64,000 bases of DNA from an uncultured bacterium (GTDB taxonomy: Bacteria; Bacillota; Clostridia; Oscillospirales; Acutalibacteraceae): assembly GCA_949283655.1 (NCBI GenBank), contig CASDTH010000031.1, forward strand, positions 1-64,000, in the 5' to 3' direction. Of this stretch, positions 34,236 through 43,017 are shown one piece after another (the first letter of the stretch is position 1; each line of letters starts with the position of its first letter). The notes beneath the pieces are model-generated. The model worked only from the letters and a program-made list of their open reading frames with translations, did no database searches and was not told where the DNA came from. A program made the translations under genes and the position numbers.

Positions 34236-34840
34236 TCTGGCGCTCCTTTCGTTTGACCTTCGGAAGTAGATGAAACTTGGATGTTACGCGCTGCTTCCCA
34301 CGCCAGAGGAATTTTTTTGCGCAGAAATCGTGCATAGGAGCAATTTGGATTTTGCAGCAGATGTAGGCTTTGAATCTCCTCGCCGATCTGCTGATACCAT
34401 TGCTCCAATTCCGTCTGCTTTTTTTCATAAAACCGGCTGATACGCAGCCCGTGCTCTGCCTCTGCACACAAAAGATAGGCGTATACATCTGAAAGCGCTT
34501 CGCAACCAGTGACCGCAAGGGGAATGGTAGCGGTATAAGCACCCGGGATCTCTGGTAGCGGGACAAGGCGATTTTCTACTGCTTCCACATGGTAGAGATA
34601 GCCTTGCTTTCCAGAGTAGACGTCGAGGAGTGCATGGGGATACAGCTCGTGATAAACGGGAGAGCCATTCTGGTCAAACCCGTAGGGCACCCAATAATGC
34701 GGCGGATCAATTGCCTTTACCGTATAAAAGGCTGCAACAACGGCGTTTGTCGTTAGATAGAGATACGGCCTGCCGTGATCCGCAAGGCGAGGTTCCAGCA
34801 TTTGCAGGCCGCCCGTGCCGGAGCCATGATAAAGTTTCAC
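34232..34840 (-). CDS. Protein of unknown function, VKLYHGS type
   Basis: A 202-residue cytoplasmic protein not assigned to a characterised family. It begins VKLYHGSGTGGLQMLEPR and continues PYLYLTTNAVVAAFYT, a pattern reminiscent of ADP-ribosyltransferase-like small proteins of Bacillota (YHGS plus a Tyr/Thr strand). That relation is only a guess. The C-terminal third is helical. The frame is open upstream to 34903, but GTG 34840 has AAAGGGG at a fitting distance, and the upstream part overlaps the terminator of the GH16 gene. It is the first gene of a three-gene minus-strand unit with the two acetyltransferases. Confidence 0.65.
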   Translation of the reverse strand: MKLYHGSGTGGLQMLEPRLADHGRPYLYLTTNAVVAAFYTVKAIDPPHYWVPYGFDQNGSPVYHELYPHALLDVYSGKQGYLYHVEAVENRLVPLPEIPGAYTATIPLAVTGCEALSDVYAYLLCAEAEHGLRISRFYEKKQTELEQWYQQIGEEIQSLHLLQNPNCSYARFLRKKIPLAWEAARNIQVSSTSEGQTKGAPE

Positions 34841-34875
34841 TGATGTTGGTCCCCTTTTTCTGTTTCTGCCCTGAT

Positions 34876-34925
34876 ACGAAAAAGCGCGCCGCGGATGGAA
34901 CATGCCGGTTCCACGCAGCGCGCTT
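34876..34925 (-). terminator. Terminator of the GH16 gene
   Basis: On the minus strand AAGCGCGC (34925-34918) pairs with GCGCGCTT, with an inner arm GGAACC/GTTCC, followed by TTTTTC. It lies 17 nt past the GH16 stop. Confidence 0.75.
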
Positions 34926-34941
34926 TGCTTCAGCGTATGGT

Positions 34942-35799
34942 TTAGCGATAGGCGTAAGCGCGCACATAGTCCACCGTTAACTGTGCGGGCAGGGCGCCCT
35001 CCTTGTTATTCGCCATGTTGCCGGCCCAGCTGTCGCCCGCAACGCCGTTTTTGCCGCCGACCTCGCAGGAGACGATCATGAATTCCGGCACAACTGCCGG
35101 GCCCTCAAAGCTGGTGCGCGCCGCAACACGGCCGTTAACGTAGAAGATGTATTCCTCCTCATTCCACTCAAGGCCATAGGTGTTGAATTCGTCATACGGG
35201 CGGTTGGCCAGCGTGTTGCCCTGGCCCTCGCTCTTGAGCGCGCTGCCATAGCCATCCACATGCACCGCGTGGGAGACGCTGTTACGCACCTGCCAGTTGT
35301 GATAGTTGGCGGATTCATAAATATCGATTTCCGCACCGTTACGGCCACCGTCTGTCTCGTCGCCCATGGAGTCGCACAGCATCCAAAAGGCGGACCACAT
35401 ACCCTCTGCCTTGGGCAGAATGCAGCGGATCTCAAAATAGCCGTGCGTCTGTTCAAACAGGCCTTTGGTATTGATCATGCCCGTGTAGTAGCCGGGGCCG
35501 TATTTGCCATCTTCCTTATATTCTGTGGTGATTTTCAGCGTGCCGTCGCTGACGGTCAGCTGCTCCGGATCCCAGAAGCCGCCCTGGCGGATGTAGTCGT
35601 GGTCATTGTTCCAGTATTTTGCCGTCGTCCACTTTGTGCGGTCAAGCTCGTTGCCGTCGAAATTGTCCTCAAAAGTCAGCTCAAATTTATCTAGGTCAAT
35701 TTTAGGCCCCCAGGCCAAACGAACACCGGAACAGATGGCGATGAAATTCCACACGCCCATAAACAGGGCAAAGAGAAGCGCCAGAATACGTTTGATCAT
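34942..35799 (-). CDS. GH16 beta-glucanase (laminarinase-like), membrane-exported
   Basis: A 285-residue protein. The first 28 residues (KRILALLFALFMGVWNFIAI) form a signal peptide or anchor. The jelly-roll catalytic domain opens with LTFEDNFDGNELDRTKW. The active-site motif EIDIYES gives nucleophile Glu, helper Asp and acid/base Glu in the ExDxxE form. FDEFNTYGLEWNEEEYIFYV is also typical. GH16 enzymes cleave beta-1,3 or mixed beta-1,3/1,4 glucans, porphyran or related polymers; laminarin-like substrate is the default guess. It is single-gene, with its own promoter, operator and terminator. Confidence 0.92.
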   Translation of the reverse strand: MIKRILALLFALFMGVWNFIAICSGVRLAWGPKIDLDKFELTFEDNFDGNELDRTKWTTAKYWNNDHDYIRQGGFWDPEQLTVSDGTLKITTEYKEDGKYGPGYYTGMINTKGLFEQTHGYFEIRCILPKAEGMWSAFWMLCDSMGDETDGGRNGAEIDIYESANYHNWQVRNSVSHAVHVDGYGSALKSEGQGNTLANRPYDEFNTYGLEWNEEEYIFYVNGRVAARTSFEGPAVVPEFMIVSCEVGGKNGVAGDSWAGNMANNKEGALPAQLTVDYVRAYAYR

Positions 35800-35833
35800 T
35801 TTGATAACCCCTTTTCCTTATTCTTCTGGCTCT

Positions 35834-35869
35834 ATTGTATAGAAACTTTGCATCATTGTAAAGCGCTTT
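35834..35869 (-). promoter_or_regulatory. GH16 promoter with CcpA/LacI-type operator on the -35
   Basis: On the minus strand TTTACA (35862-35857), a 17-nt spacer and TACAAT (35839-35834) form a near-consensus promoter. The palindrome AAAGCGCTTT (35860-35869) overlaps the -35 box. Together with the flanking TGTA it resembles a catabolite-responsive element, so repression by CcpA or a LacI-type protein is likely. Confidence 0.65.
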
Positions 35870-35963
35870 TTCAAGAGGCCGTCGAAAGCGGCCCTCAGAT
35901 CGCTCCGTACAATCGACGCTTTGTTTCGGCGGGCGGAGTGAGAAAATAAATTTTCAAAAACGC

Positions 35964-35993
35964 TTGACAAGCGGCCGCAAATTGTTATATAAT
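35964..35993 (+). promoter_or_regulatory. Promoter of tRNA-Gln
   Basis: TTGACA at 35964-35969, an 18-nt spacer and TATAAT at 35988-35993. The tRNA begins 12 nt after the -10 box. Confidence 0.85.
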
Positions 35994-36005
35994 CTCTCTT
36001 GCCGA

Positions 36006-36079
36006 TGCGGAATTGTGTAAGGGTAGCACGACAGACTCTGACTCTGTTTGTCTGGGTTCAAATCCTAGTTCCGCAGCCA
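36006..36079 (+). tRNA. tRNA-Gln (anticodon CUG)
   Basis: A complete cloverleaf. The acceptor stem TGCGGAA pairs with TTCCGCA, and the D arm is GTGT/GCAC. The anticodon stem is ACAGA/TCTGT with loop CTCTGAC, giving anticodon CTG (36038-36040) for CAG codons. The T arm is CTGGG/CCTAG around TTCAAAT. The discriminator is G and CCA is encoded. Length 74 nt. Confidence 0.95.
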
Positions 36080-36082
36080 GCA

Positions 36083-36118
36083 GGCCGTCTCTTGTGAGGC
36101 GGCCTTTTGTTTTCTCTT
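36083..36118 (+). terminator. Terminator after tRNA-Gln
   Basis: GGCCGTCTC and GAGGCGGCC pair (one G-U) around TTGT, followed by TTTTGTTTTCTCTTT. It separates the tRNA from malQ. Confidence 0.85.
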
Positions 36119-36147
36119 TATTTCAGTGCGGAAAGGGCGGATATTTT

Positions 36148-37602
36148 GTGTTCCAGAGAAGCGCCGGTGTGCTGATGAATCTTTCCTCTTTGCCCTCGCC
36201 GTTTGGAATCGGCGATTTTGGCAGGGGAGGCGAGCAGTTTGTGGATCTCCTGCGCGAAATGCGGATGAAGTGGTGGCAGATCCTTCCGCTTTGTCCGGTT
36301 GGGGAGGGAAACTCCCCCTATTCCAGCGTGAGCGCGTTTGCGCTCAATCCGCTGTATGTTGACCCCTACGGCCTTTTGGAGGAGGGGCTTGTTTCCCAGG
36401 CGGAGATCGATGCAGCTGTTTACAGCGGCTCCCCGCATCAGGTGGATTACGCTTGGGCGGCCCGCGCAAAAACGGCGCTGCTACACGCGGCCTTCCAGCG
36501 CTCTGCGCAAAAGGTGAAGGAGCTCGAGGCGTTTTGCAAGGAGCAGGCCTTCTGGCTACAGGATTACGCACACTACATGGCCGCGCGGGAGAAAAACGGC
36601 GGCCGGCCCTGGCGTGAATGGACCAGCGAGGGGGAGGGAGCCGCAGCCGCCTATTATATCTTTGAGCAGTATATCCTTTTTACCCAGTGGCAAAAGCTAA
36701 AGGGGTATGCCAACGCGCACGGGGTTTCTATTCTTGGGGATATGCCGTTTTATGTTTCCGCTGAGAGCGCGGATTTCTGGGCGAACCGGCAGCTGTTTGA
36801 GACAACGCCGGCAGGGGAGCCCAAGCGCGTGGCGGGCGTGCCGCCGGATTATTTCTCAGAGGATGGGCAGCTCTGGGGCAATCCGCTTTATGACTGGGAG
36901 CGGATGAAACAAGATGGCTACCAGTGGTGGCTGCATCGCATTGGCAGCAGCCTGCAGGTTTATGACGCAGTGCGCATTGATCACTTTCGGGGCTTTTACC
37001 GCTATTGGGCGGTCCCCGCTGAGGCAAAGACGGCGCGCACCGGCGTGTGGGAGCCAGGGCCGGGCATGGAGCTGTTCTGCGCGGTCAACGCGGCTTTCCC
37101 GGAGCCCCAGATCGTGGCGGAGGATCTCGGCTGTGAGGAGGAGGGCCTTACCCAGTTCCTTCGGGAGACAGGGTATCCTGGCATGAAAGTGATGCAGTTT
37201 GCCTATTATGGGTGGGACAGCGCCCACCTGCCCTATAAATACACTGAAAATTATGTGGCCTATACCGGCACGCATGATAACGACACGATGCTCGGTTGGC
37301 TGTGGGCTGCCAAGCCGGAGGAGCGCAGGCAGATGCTCGAGTATTGCCGCTTTGCCGGCGATTGGGGCGCGGGCGGAGAACAAAGCCCGGTGCTGCGCGC
37401 GATCATCGAAACGCTTTGGCAGACGCCTGCCCGCATGGCCATCCTGCCTGTGCAGGATATGTGCGGCTATGGCACGGATACGCGCATGAATTTGCCCGGC
37501 CAGGCGGAGGGCAACTGGGGCTTCCGGATGACAGAGCAGGCGCTGCAAAAGATGGATATCGCCTATTTCCGGCGGATCAACGAGCGCTATGGGCGGGCAT
37601 AA
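36148..37602 (+). CDS. malQ: 4-alpha-glucanotransferase (amylomaltase), GH77
   Basis: A 484-residue cytoplasmic enzyme that transfers maltosyl units between alpha-1,4-glucans. It begins (V)FQRSAGVLMNLSSLPSPFGIG, the usual GH77 opening. Conserved regions are VGEGNSPYSSVSAFALNP, LGDMPFYVSAESADFWAN, VAGVPPDYFSEDGQLWGNP, YDAVRIDHFRGF (catalytic Asp), VAEDLG (acid/base Glu) and YTGTHDNDT. The frame is open upstream into the tRNA, so GTG 36148 is chosen from family alignment, with GAAAGGG in front. The promoter is unclear: the tRNA terminator lies just upstream. Confidence 0.92.
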   Translation: MFQRSAGVLMNLSSLPSPFGIGDFGRGGEQFVDLLREMRMKWWQILPLCPVGEGNSPYSSVSAFALNPLYVDPYGLLEEGLVSQAEIDAAVYSGSPHQVDYAWAARAKTALLHAAFQRSAQKVKELEAFCKEQAFWLQDYAHYMAAREKNGGRPWREWTSEGEGAAAAYYIFEQYILFTQWQKLKGYANAHGVSILGDMPFYVSAESADFWANRQLFETTPAGEPKRVAGVPPDYFSEDGQLWGNPLYDWERMKQDGYQWWLHRIGSSLQVYDAVRIDHFRGFYRYWAVPAEAKTARTGVWEPGPGMELFCAVNAAFPEPQIVAEDLGCEEEGLTQFLRETGYPGMKVMQFAYYGWDSAHLPYKYTENYVAYTGTHDNDTMLGWLWAAKPEERRQMLEYCRFAGDWGAGGEQSPVLRAIIETLWQTPARMAILPVQDMCGYGTDTRMNLPGQAEGNWGFRMTEQALQKMDIAYFRRINERYGRA

Positions 37603-37640
37603 GCATCTGTGCCCCCCTGCACACGCATGCAAAGATACCA

Positions 37641-38147
37641 TTAGAGGAGAAGCCGGCGTTCCTGTGGCCCAAAAGGCTGTGGAAACGCCGGCTCTTTGCT
37701 GCTGTTTTTTGGTTGCTCATGAGAATGCGGGGCTAGGCAGGCTTCGCCGTTGTTCGCGCAGAGCGTGAAAATCGAGCCCTTCATAGAGGAAAACTCCTGC
37801 CGCGGGTCTGGAAGCTTGGGTGAGCTGTGCAGGATGGAGATCAACAGCCCCGCTCCCTTTTGATCTTGTAGAGGCGTGGCCGTGATGCGGCGGCTCTCAT
37901 AATCCGCGCTGGTATAGGCTTGATCCAGCTGAAAAGCGGCGAACGCGTTTTACAGGATCGTAATCCCATGGTGTGCAATCGCATAGCTGACCCTCTGCAG
38001 GTCATATTGTAGTGTCAGGCTGTCAACGGTGTAGGTGTGCTCATCAGGTAGTAGGTCGGGTAAGGAAATCGGTTTAAATTGCTGCCCCTCAGTTGAGCAA
38101 AGGCGCTGACAGCAAGGCGATGCATTTTTGAACCAGCGAGCTATCAC
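37641..38147 (-). pseudogene. Decayed gene with an in-frame stop codon
   Basis: Two open stretches lie in the same minus-strand frame, separated only by one TAA at 37952-37950. The upstream part (from about 38147) contains LPDLLPDEHTYTVDSLTLQY, and the downstream part FAAFQLDQAYTSADYE and AGLLISILHSSPKL. Across the stop the reading is continuous and protein-like, so a single gene was probably disrupted. The N-terminus seems missing: upstream the frame runs into the end of the GH106-like gene. The last codons overlap the malQ terminator hairpin. The original family is not recognised. It sits about 30 nt downstream of the GH106-like gene on the same strand. Confidence 0.5.
37651..37700 (+). terminator. 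Terminator after malQ
   Basis: A perfect 10-bp stem, AGCCGGCGTT (37651-37660) with AACGCCGGCT (37684-37693), with further inner pairing, followed by CTTTGCTGCTGTTTTTT. Confidence 0.65.
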
Positions 38148-38177
38148 TCTTGACCAATATCTTTCATCCCATTTTAT

Positions 38178-41156
38178 TTATTCCCAAAATAGCCCGAATT
38201 CCACAAAGCGATAGTCATCCGTCCAATCCGGGTTTTCCCCGTGCCTCCAAATGCGGGAGCGGCGGTAAAAGCTGCCGGGGGATACGCTGTAGCTTTCTTC
38301 CTTTTTCAGATGATGTGGGCCAAGCAGGTTGCGTAGGGAGCCGGTGAGTGTGATTTCAATGCGGTTTTCTCCCTCTTGCAGCAGCCCATCCAGCGGGATT
38401 TCATAGGGCCGCCAGAAAATTTTACCGGAGCGCTTTCCGTTTACGCGGACACTCACTACGATTGCGCCCCGCTTAGCAAGCCGCAGCCTTCGGCCCACGC
38501 ACTCCTCCCCCGTGAGCTGGAAGGTGTTAGCCAGTGTGATCTGGCCGCTGAAAAAAGGGAAGCCCTGACGCACCAGATCACCGGCGCGTACGGTGACAGC
38601 CGGCTCCGTTAGAGCAAAGCCGCCGTGATACAGGCAGTCCTCCCGCCGGCCCATTTGAAATGTACCAGGCGTTTCCACACGGAAGCACCCCGCCAGATAG
38701 ACCGCTTCAACCTCTTCATGATAGGTCAGGCGGTTGCGGATGGCCTCAAAGCCCTGCGCCGCCGCCTGGAAATCCCTGTAAACAGAGCGGGGTTGCTGAA
38801 AGCAGGTTTCCATACAGAGCTCGTTGCAGCCTGTCTGCACATATTTGGTGATGTTCAGCTTGACGAAGGCCCGATCCCGGTAAGATCCGCATGGCGCCAA
38901 TCGTGCCGGCCGACCGTTGATGGTGAAGCGGTAGTTCTGCGGTGCTTCGCAGAGCAAAAACAGCGGGCCGGGAATCGGCCGTGCGATCTGGAAACGGTAG
39001 AGCAGGCGCAGCTCGACGGGGCGCCCCAGAGCACATGCAAGCTCCGTTGCCTCAATGGCGGGGATATTCTGCTCCACTAGCTTTCCATCTATATAGCAAT
39101 CGCACCGGTCCAGCGTCAGGGTGTTGAGATCGCAGCGGACGATTTTCCAATCCGGTGAAAGGCTTGGCGTGAGCGGGCGAAGCGCTTCCTGCCCGGGGCC
39201 GTCTAGCTGGCGCTTGCGCGGGGCGTGCTGCGGATGATCATAGAGAAATACAACGGCGCTGCCTTTTTCCTCCAGATGAAGCGCTAGCTGCAATGAGCCG
39301 TTTACTCGCGTGGGGGATAGTGGCATTACCCTCCCGGTTTCCGCATCCAAAAGCGCTGCATCCGCGCCAGTGACCATCAGGCGCACGTCGCAGGCAGGGC
39401 GGGTGGAGTTGACCAGATAATACATGCGAAAGCCCGCCTGATCAAAATAGCGCATGGTGGCGGTAATGCCAGCGGCGGGGGCGCCATCTGCCAGCGTGAG
39501 CGAGAGCGGTTGACAGCATGCGGGGAGAACGCTTGGCAGCTGCTCATCCTCCGTGCAAACAGAGGCTGCGGCCAGCCTTTGAGGCTCCGCGTTCGGAGTG
39601 CCGTCTACCAGAGAGGGGATGCCGTTCCCCATTTCATCCTGTACCCAAAAAAGCGAGCCGCCATTCTGGGCAAATTGTGTGAGCATCTCGAGCACTCCGG
39701 CGCTTAAAGAAAGGCAGGGCGGGATGATTACAGCGCGGTAGCGCTGCGTTCCTACGCAGAGGCGATCCCTCTCCACATAGCCATGCTGTATGAGAATGTG
39801 GTCATCCCCCAGATGAAACGGGATTTGTGCATCCTCCAGTGTTTTGATCACATGGAGGAAGGCGAGGTTGAACACCTCAATGCGTGCCTGCCCCAGATCG
39901 CTGCCATCATAAAGCGACCATGCGGATTGCTGTGGGTGCAGCAAAAGCACCTCAAACCGGACGGCTCCAAGTGTGAGCAGCATGCCGATACGGCTGACGA
40001 AATCATTGAATTTCCGGTATTCCTTCCACCATGGCTGCTGGAAAAAAAGGGCCGCAGGATAATCCCGCTTGCGAATCCCCGCCAGGCTATAGGGCTCCAG
40101 ATGCTGGCAGAGCAGTGTGACGCCGCGCACCATCTGCCACTCCAGAATCCAGCGCAGCTCTTCAAAGCTGACGTTCCAGCCGCATAAGGCGAAGGACTCG
40201 CTCAAAATTTGTGGCTTGCCGAGCTGATGCGCCACACAGGAGGCCTGCAATATGGTCAGGCCATCCCCAAGCCCGCGCCCGAGCCAATCTACACCCGGAA
40301 TATCGAACCATTCATAGTGCGGCATGCAGGCGCCGTTTGCGGTGATTTGATCGCCAAGCGATTCCTCACAGGCCAGATGCCCAGTCAGGCGCACGCCGTT
40401 TTCATGGCACCAGCTGGCGAGCGGCTTCGCGTAGTTGTGAGCGAACAGATCGGTGACCAACCGCCAAAAGCGGATGCGTGTGCGGCTGGCGGTATCCGTT
40501 TGAAAAAACAGATCTGGCAGGCGTTCCAGTAGGGATTCCCCATATTCCTGTTGATAGGCGTCGGGGAGAGTGAGCGACCAGGGGTAGCCATCTCGCGAAA
40601 CCTGCGGTTCATCTGTAAAAAAGCCGGAGAGCCCGCCCATTTGCGGCCCCAGCCGCCGTTTATATTGCTGATGAACATCGTGCAAAAAGGCCTTCGTTAC
40701 TTTGGGATCCAGCAGGTCAACATAGTCGGGGTTTCGTTCGTAATAGAAAAAATAGAGCGTTCCATCTACCGGAATTTTGGCGAGCAGGGCGCCGCTATCT
40801 GGTAGCGCCGGTGCACAGCGCAGGTATTTCTGCTGATAGGCCTCGCCCCTTTGGCAAACGGTGCCGCCGTTGGAGCCGCTTGGCCATCCGTTTTCATCAT
40901 ATCCCCAGGCGGTTATGCCGCGCCTGGAGCATTCCTCAAGCGTTTTGCGGACGTTGGCCATCCATTCGGGCCCCATATATTCGCTCAGCAGGCCGCCGCG
41001 CGCATGCATAAAAACGCCGCCGAGTCCAGCCTGCTCCATCAAAGCAATCTGCCGTGCCGTTTCATCTACACATAGGCGTGCGTTCCAGGCCCAGAAGGGG
41101 ATTGGACGAAATTGTTTGGGCGGGTCCTTGAGCCATTGCTGCAGTTCCTGTTCCAT
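38178..41156 (-). CDS. GH106-like putative alpha-L-rhamnosidase
   Basis: A 992-residue protein without signal peptide. The N-terminus reads FRPIPFWAWNARL, then LGGVFMHARGGLLSEYMGPE and GYDENGWPSGSNGG, all typical of the GH106/PF17132 group. GLSGFFTDEPQ, GHLACEESLGDQ and ILSESFALCGWN follow, with acidic residues placed as in TIM-barrel active sites. A glutamine-amidotransferase-like region and beta domains complete the C-terminus. Members remove alpha-L-rhamnose, but many are uncharacterised. The start at 41156 is supported by AGGAGG; the open frame extends 15 codons further. It is monocistronic apart from the decayed gene downstream. Confidence 0.75.
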   Translation of the reverse strand: MEQELQQWLKDPPKQFRPIPFWAWNARLCVDETARQIALMEQAGLGGVFMHARGGLLSEYMGPEWMANVRKTLEECSRRGITAWGYDENGWPSGSNGGTVCQRGEAYQQKYLRCAPALPDSGALLAKIPVDGTLYFFYYERNPDYVDLLDPKVTKAFLHDVHQQYKRRLGPQMGGLSGFFTDEPQVSRDGYPWSLTLPDAYQQEYGESLLERLPDLFFQTDTASRTRIRFWRLVTDLFAHNYAKPLASWCHENGVRLTGHLACEESLGDQITANGACMPHYEWFDIPGVDWLGRGLGDGLTILQASCVAHQLGKPQILSESFALCGWNVSFEELRWILEWQMVRGVTLLCQHLEPYSLAGIRKRDYPAALFFQQPWWKEYRKFNDFVSRIGMLLTLGAVRFEVLLLHPQQSAWSLYDGSDLGQARIEVFNLAFLHVIKTLEDAQIPFHLGDDHILIQHGYVERDRLCVGTQRYRAVIIPPCLSLSAGVLEMLTQFAQNGGSLFWVQDEMGNGIPSLVDGTPNAEPQRLAAASVCTEDEQLPSVLPACCQPLSLTLADGAPAAGITATMRYFDQAGFRMYYLVNSTRPACDVRLMVTGADAALLDAETGRVMPLSPTRVNGSLQLALHLEEKGSAVVFLYDHPQHAPRKRQLDGPGQEALRPLTPSLSPDWKIVRCDLNTLTLDRCDCYIDGKLVEQNIPAIEATELACALGRPVELRLLYRFQIARPIPGPLFLLCEAPQNYRFTINGRPARLAPCGSYRDRAFVKLNITKYVQTGCNELCMETCFQQPRSVYRDFQAAAQGFEAIRNRLTYHEEVEAVYLAGCFRVETPGTFQMGRREDCLYHGGFALTEPAVTVRAGDLVRQGFPFFSGQITLANTFQLTGEECVGRRLRLAKRGAIVVSVRVNGKRSGKIFWRPYEIPLDGLLQEGENRIEITLTGSLRNLLGPHHLKKEESYSVSPGSFYRRSRIWRHGENPDWTDDYRFVEFGLFWE

Positions 41157-41565
41157 GCTTCCTGTTCCTCCTGTTTGCTTTGCATTTTGAGAGTGGGCCA
41201 TGCCCGGTTACGGTATGTCCACTGAATTCTTATACCCGGTATGAAATTAGTATTATCATACATGGATTTTATCAAAAAAGCAAGGAGAAAGGCAGAAATC
41301 AGGAGGATGGCGGCATAGCGCCACCGCCCTTTCAAGCGGATGCAAGCAGCGCGAGAGCGGGTGGCGGAGCTGTCTGCTGCTGAAGCCAACGCGCTTTTTC
41401 AGGCGGCAGGGAGGGACGCTTTGCAGTTGCCCACGCCCCCTTCAGAAGGGCATGGAAGAAGGCGCCCGACGCGCTGTTTGCCTTTGCCAACTGTTCCTTT
41501 TGCGTTTCGGCGGCTCTGAAGGCATGGCGCCGGGAGCATCTGAGGGCATTTGTGCCGATACGATC
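41157..41565. other. Intergenic stretch without a clear gene
   Basis: This gap separates two minus-strand transcripts. A possible minus-strand -10 (GATAAT near 41240) might serve the GH106-like gene, though the -35 is poor. Between about 41338 and 41560 the plus strand has protein-like stretches in two different frames, neither with a credible start and full-length product. They may be relics of a lost gene. Confidence 0.3.
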
Positions 41566-41594
41566 AAAAGGGCCTCTCGTGCGAGAAGCCCTTT
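41566..41594 (-). terminator. Terminator of the ArsC/Spx-like gene
   Basis: On the minus strand AAAGGGCTTCTCG pairs with CGAGAGGCCCTTTT around CA. The T run is short. Confidence 0.65.
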
Positions 41595-41603
41595 CTCAGA
41601 TCC

Positions 41604-41972
41604 CTATGTGGACGGATGCATTTCTTTCAATTTTGTGCCCCACGTCTCGGGGCGGAAACCGGTCAGCACAAATCCATCGCCAACGAGAATGGGGCGCTTG
41701 ACGAGCATGCCATCTGTTGCGAGCAGCTGGAGCTGCTCCTCCTCGCTCATGCCGGGAAGCTTCTCTTTGAGCGAAAGCGACCGGTAGGCCAGCCCGCTGG
41801 TGTTAAAAAAACGCTTGAGCGGCAGTTCGCTTTGCTGAAACCAAGTGCGCAGCTCGGCGTCTGTTGGGTTTTGCAGTTTAATATCCCGTGCCTCGTAGTC
41901 AATGCCGCGTTCATCCAGCCATTGCTTTGCTTTTTGGCAGGTGGAGCATTTGGGGTACCAGAGGAAGAGCAT
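41604..41972 (-). CDS. ArsC/Spx-family thioredoxin-fold protein
   Basis: A 122-residue cytoplasmic protein. The N-terminus MLFLWYPKCSTCQKAKQWL has the CxxC redox pair at residues 9 and 12. FFNTSGLAYRSLSLKEKLP and LLVKRPIL-type sequence (MLVKRPILVGDGFVLTGFRP) follow the ArsC/YffB/Spx pattern. Full length. Members include arsenate reductases and the RNA-polymerase-binding regulator Spx. The retained second Cys allows either; there are no arsenic genes nearby. The gap to nagB upstream is 74 nt, so the two may be cotranscribed. Confidence 0.85.
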   Translation of the reverse strand: MLFLWYPKCSTCQKAKQWLDERGIDYEARDIKLQNPTDAELRTWFQQSELPLKRFFNTSGLAYRSLSLKEKLPGMSEEEQLQLLATDGMLVKRPILVGDGFVLTGFRPETWGTKLKEMHPST

Positions 41973-42046
41973 GGCTTTTGCCTCCTTGTATTTTTTAGGC
42001 GCCAGCCGTTCGCAGACTGGCGCCAGAAGCTGTTAGGTCGGGCCGT

Positions 42047-42769
42047 TTACAGCAGCTTTGCCGCTGCGGGATCGAGGAAGATGTGCGCATCCCTGTGGTT
42101 TTGTAACACGCTCGCCGGGCAGTGGGGAGATACCTCGCCGCGAATCATATCGTGCACAGCCTGCGCCTTTGCCTCGCCTGTGGCAATGAGGATAATCCGC
42201 TTTGCCTGCATGATGCTGTCGATGCCCATGGTCAGCGCGTAGCGTGGCATCTCAGAATCCGGGAAGAAGCGCTTGTTTGCTGCCAACGTGCTTTCGGTGA
42301 GCGCCACCTTATATGTAGTGTGGGTGAATTCCCCGGCAGGCTCGTTAAAGCCGATGTGGCCGTTATTACCAATGCCGAGCAGTTGCAGATCAATGCCGCC
42401 CGCTGCCTGGATACGCGCTTCATACTGCGCGCATTCCGCCTTGTCATCCGCCGCATTGCCATCCAGGAAGTTTACGCGCGCTGGGTCAATATCCGTGTGG
42501 CGGAAGAGGTTTTCAAACATAAAGGAGTAATAGCTGTTTACGTCCTCCTGCGGCAGGTCACAGTATTCATCAAGGTTGAAGGTGGTCACATTACGGAAGG
42601 AAACATTGCCCGCCGCATATTCTTTGGCCAGATATTGATAGGTCGGGATAGGGGAGGAGCCGGTCGCAAGGCCCAATACGCTCTCCGGCTTTTGCTGTAC
42701 CTGCTCAATAAACATGCGGCCCACTGCGGCCCCGATTTCCTGTGCGGTTTCCAGAATTTTTACTTCCAT
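42047..42769 (-). CDS. nagB: Glucosamine-6-phosphate deaminase
   Basis: A 240-residue cytoplasmic enzyme converting glucosamine-6-phosphate to fructose-6-phosphate and ammonia. Signatures are LGLATGSSPIPTYQYL (phosphate loop), FNLDEYCDLP, LGIGNNGHIGFNEP with the catalytic His and Glu, and MGIDSIMQAKRI. The length is that of the Gram-positive, non-allosteric type. No nagA is beside it. It would feed amino sugars released from mucin-type glycans into glycolysis. The start follows GGAGGGCG. Confidence 0.95.
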   Translation of the reverse strand: MEVKILETAQEIGAAVGRMFIEQVQQKPESVLGLATGSSPIPTYQYLAKEYAAGNVSFRNVTTFNLDEYCDLPQEDVNSYYSFMFENLFRHTDIDPARVNFLDGNAADDKAECAQYEARIQAAGGIDLQLLGIGNNGHIGFNEPAGEFTHTTYKVALTESTLAANKRFFPDSEMPRYALTMGIDSIMQAKRIILIATGEAKAQAVHDMIRGEVSPHCPASVLQNHRDAHIFLDPAAAKLL

Positions 42770-42804
42770 TTTTTCGCCCTCCAGTTTGAGATCGTCTAAT
42801 TCAT

Positions 42805-42839
42805 ATTATAGCATAGTTCTGCAAAATAGAAAACCGGTT
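42805..42839 (-). promoter_or_regulatory. nagB promoter with palindromic site
   Basis: On the minus strand TTTTCT (42833-42828), a 17-nt spacer and TATAAT (42810-42805). The palindrome AACCGGTT (42832-42839) touches the -35 box and may bind a repressor; the regulator is unknown. Confidence 0.5.
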
Positions 42840-42928
42840 CACAAAATTTCTAAGCATTCGCGCTGCCGTATTTGGTAAAAAAGGATTTCGTTCATTTTAA
42901 TTTTTGTGCAATTCTTACATTGATGTGC

Positions 42929-42957
42929 TTGACAAAGCCGGATGCGGCATTTATAAT
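42929..42957 (+). promoter_or_regulatory. Consensus sigma-A promoter of the ceramidase-like gene
   Basis: TTGACA at 42929-42934, exactly 17 nt, and TATAAT at 42952-42957. Both hexamers are perfect. The transcript would start near 42964, about 54 nt before the ATG. Confidence 0.9.
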
Positions 42958-43017
42958 AAGGCTGAAATTCATAAATCGGGTTGAATATATTTTGCTTGGA
43001 TGATGAGGAGGAATACG

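Noticed and set aside
37950..37952. Stop codon readthrough or recoding in the decayed gene
   Set aside because: The codon is TAA, no recoding structure is seen, and the missing N-terminus fits decay.
41318..41600. Possible small gene on the plus strand between the GH106-like and ArsC-like genes
   Set aside because: Protein-like stretches switch frame, lack a ribosome site and run into a terminator; listed only as unexplained intergenic DNA.
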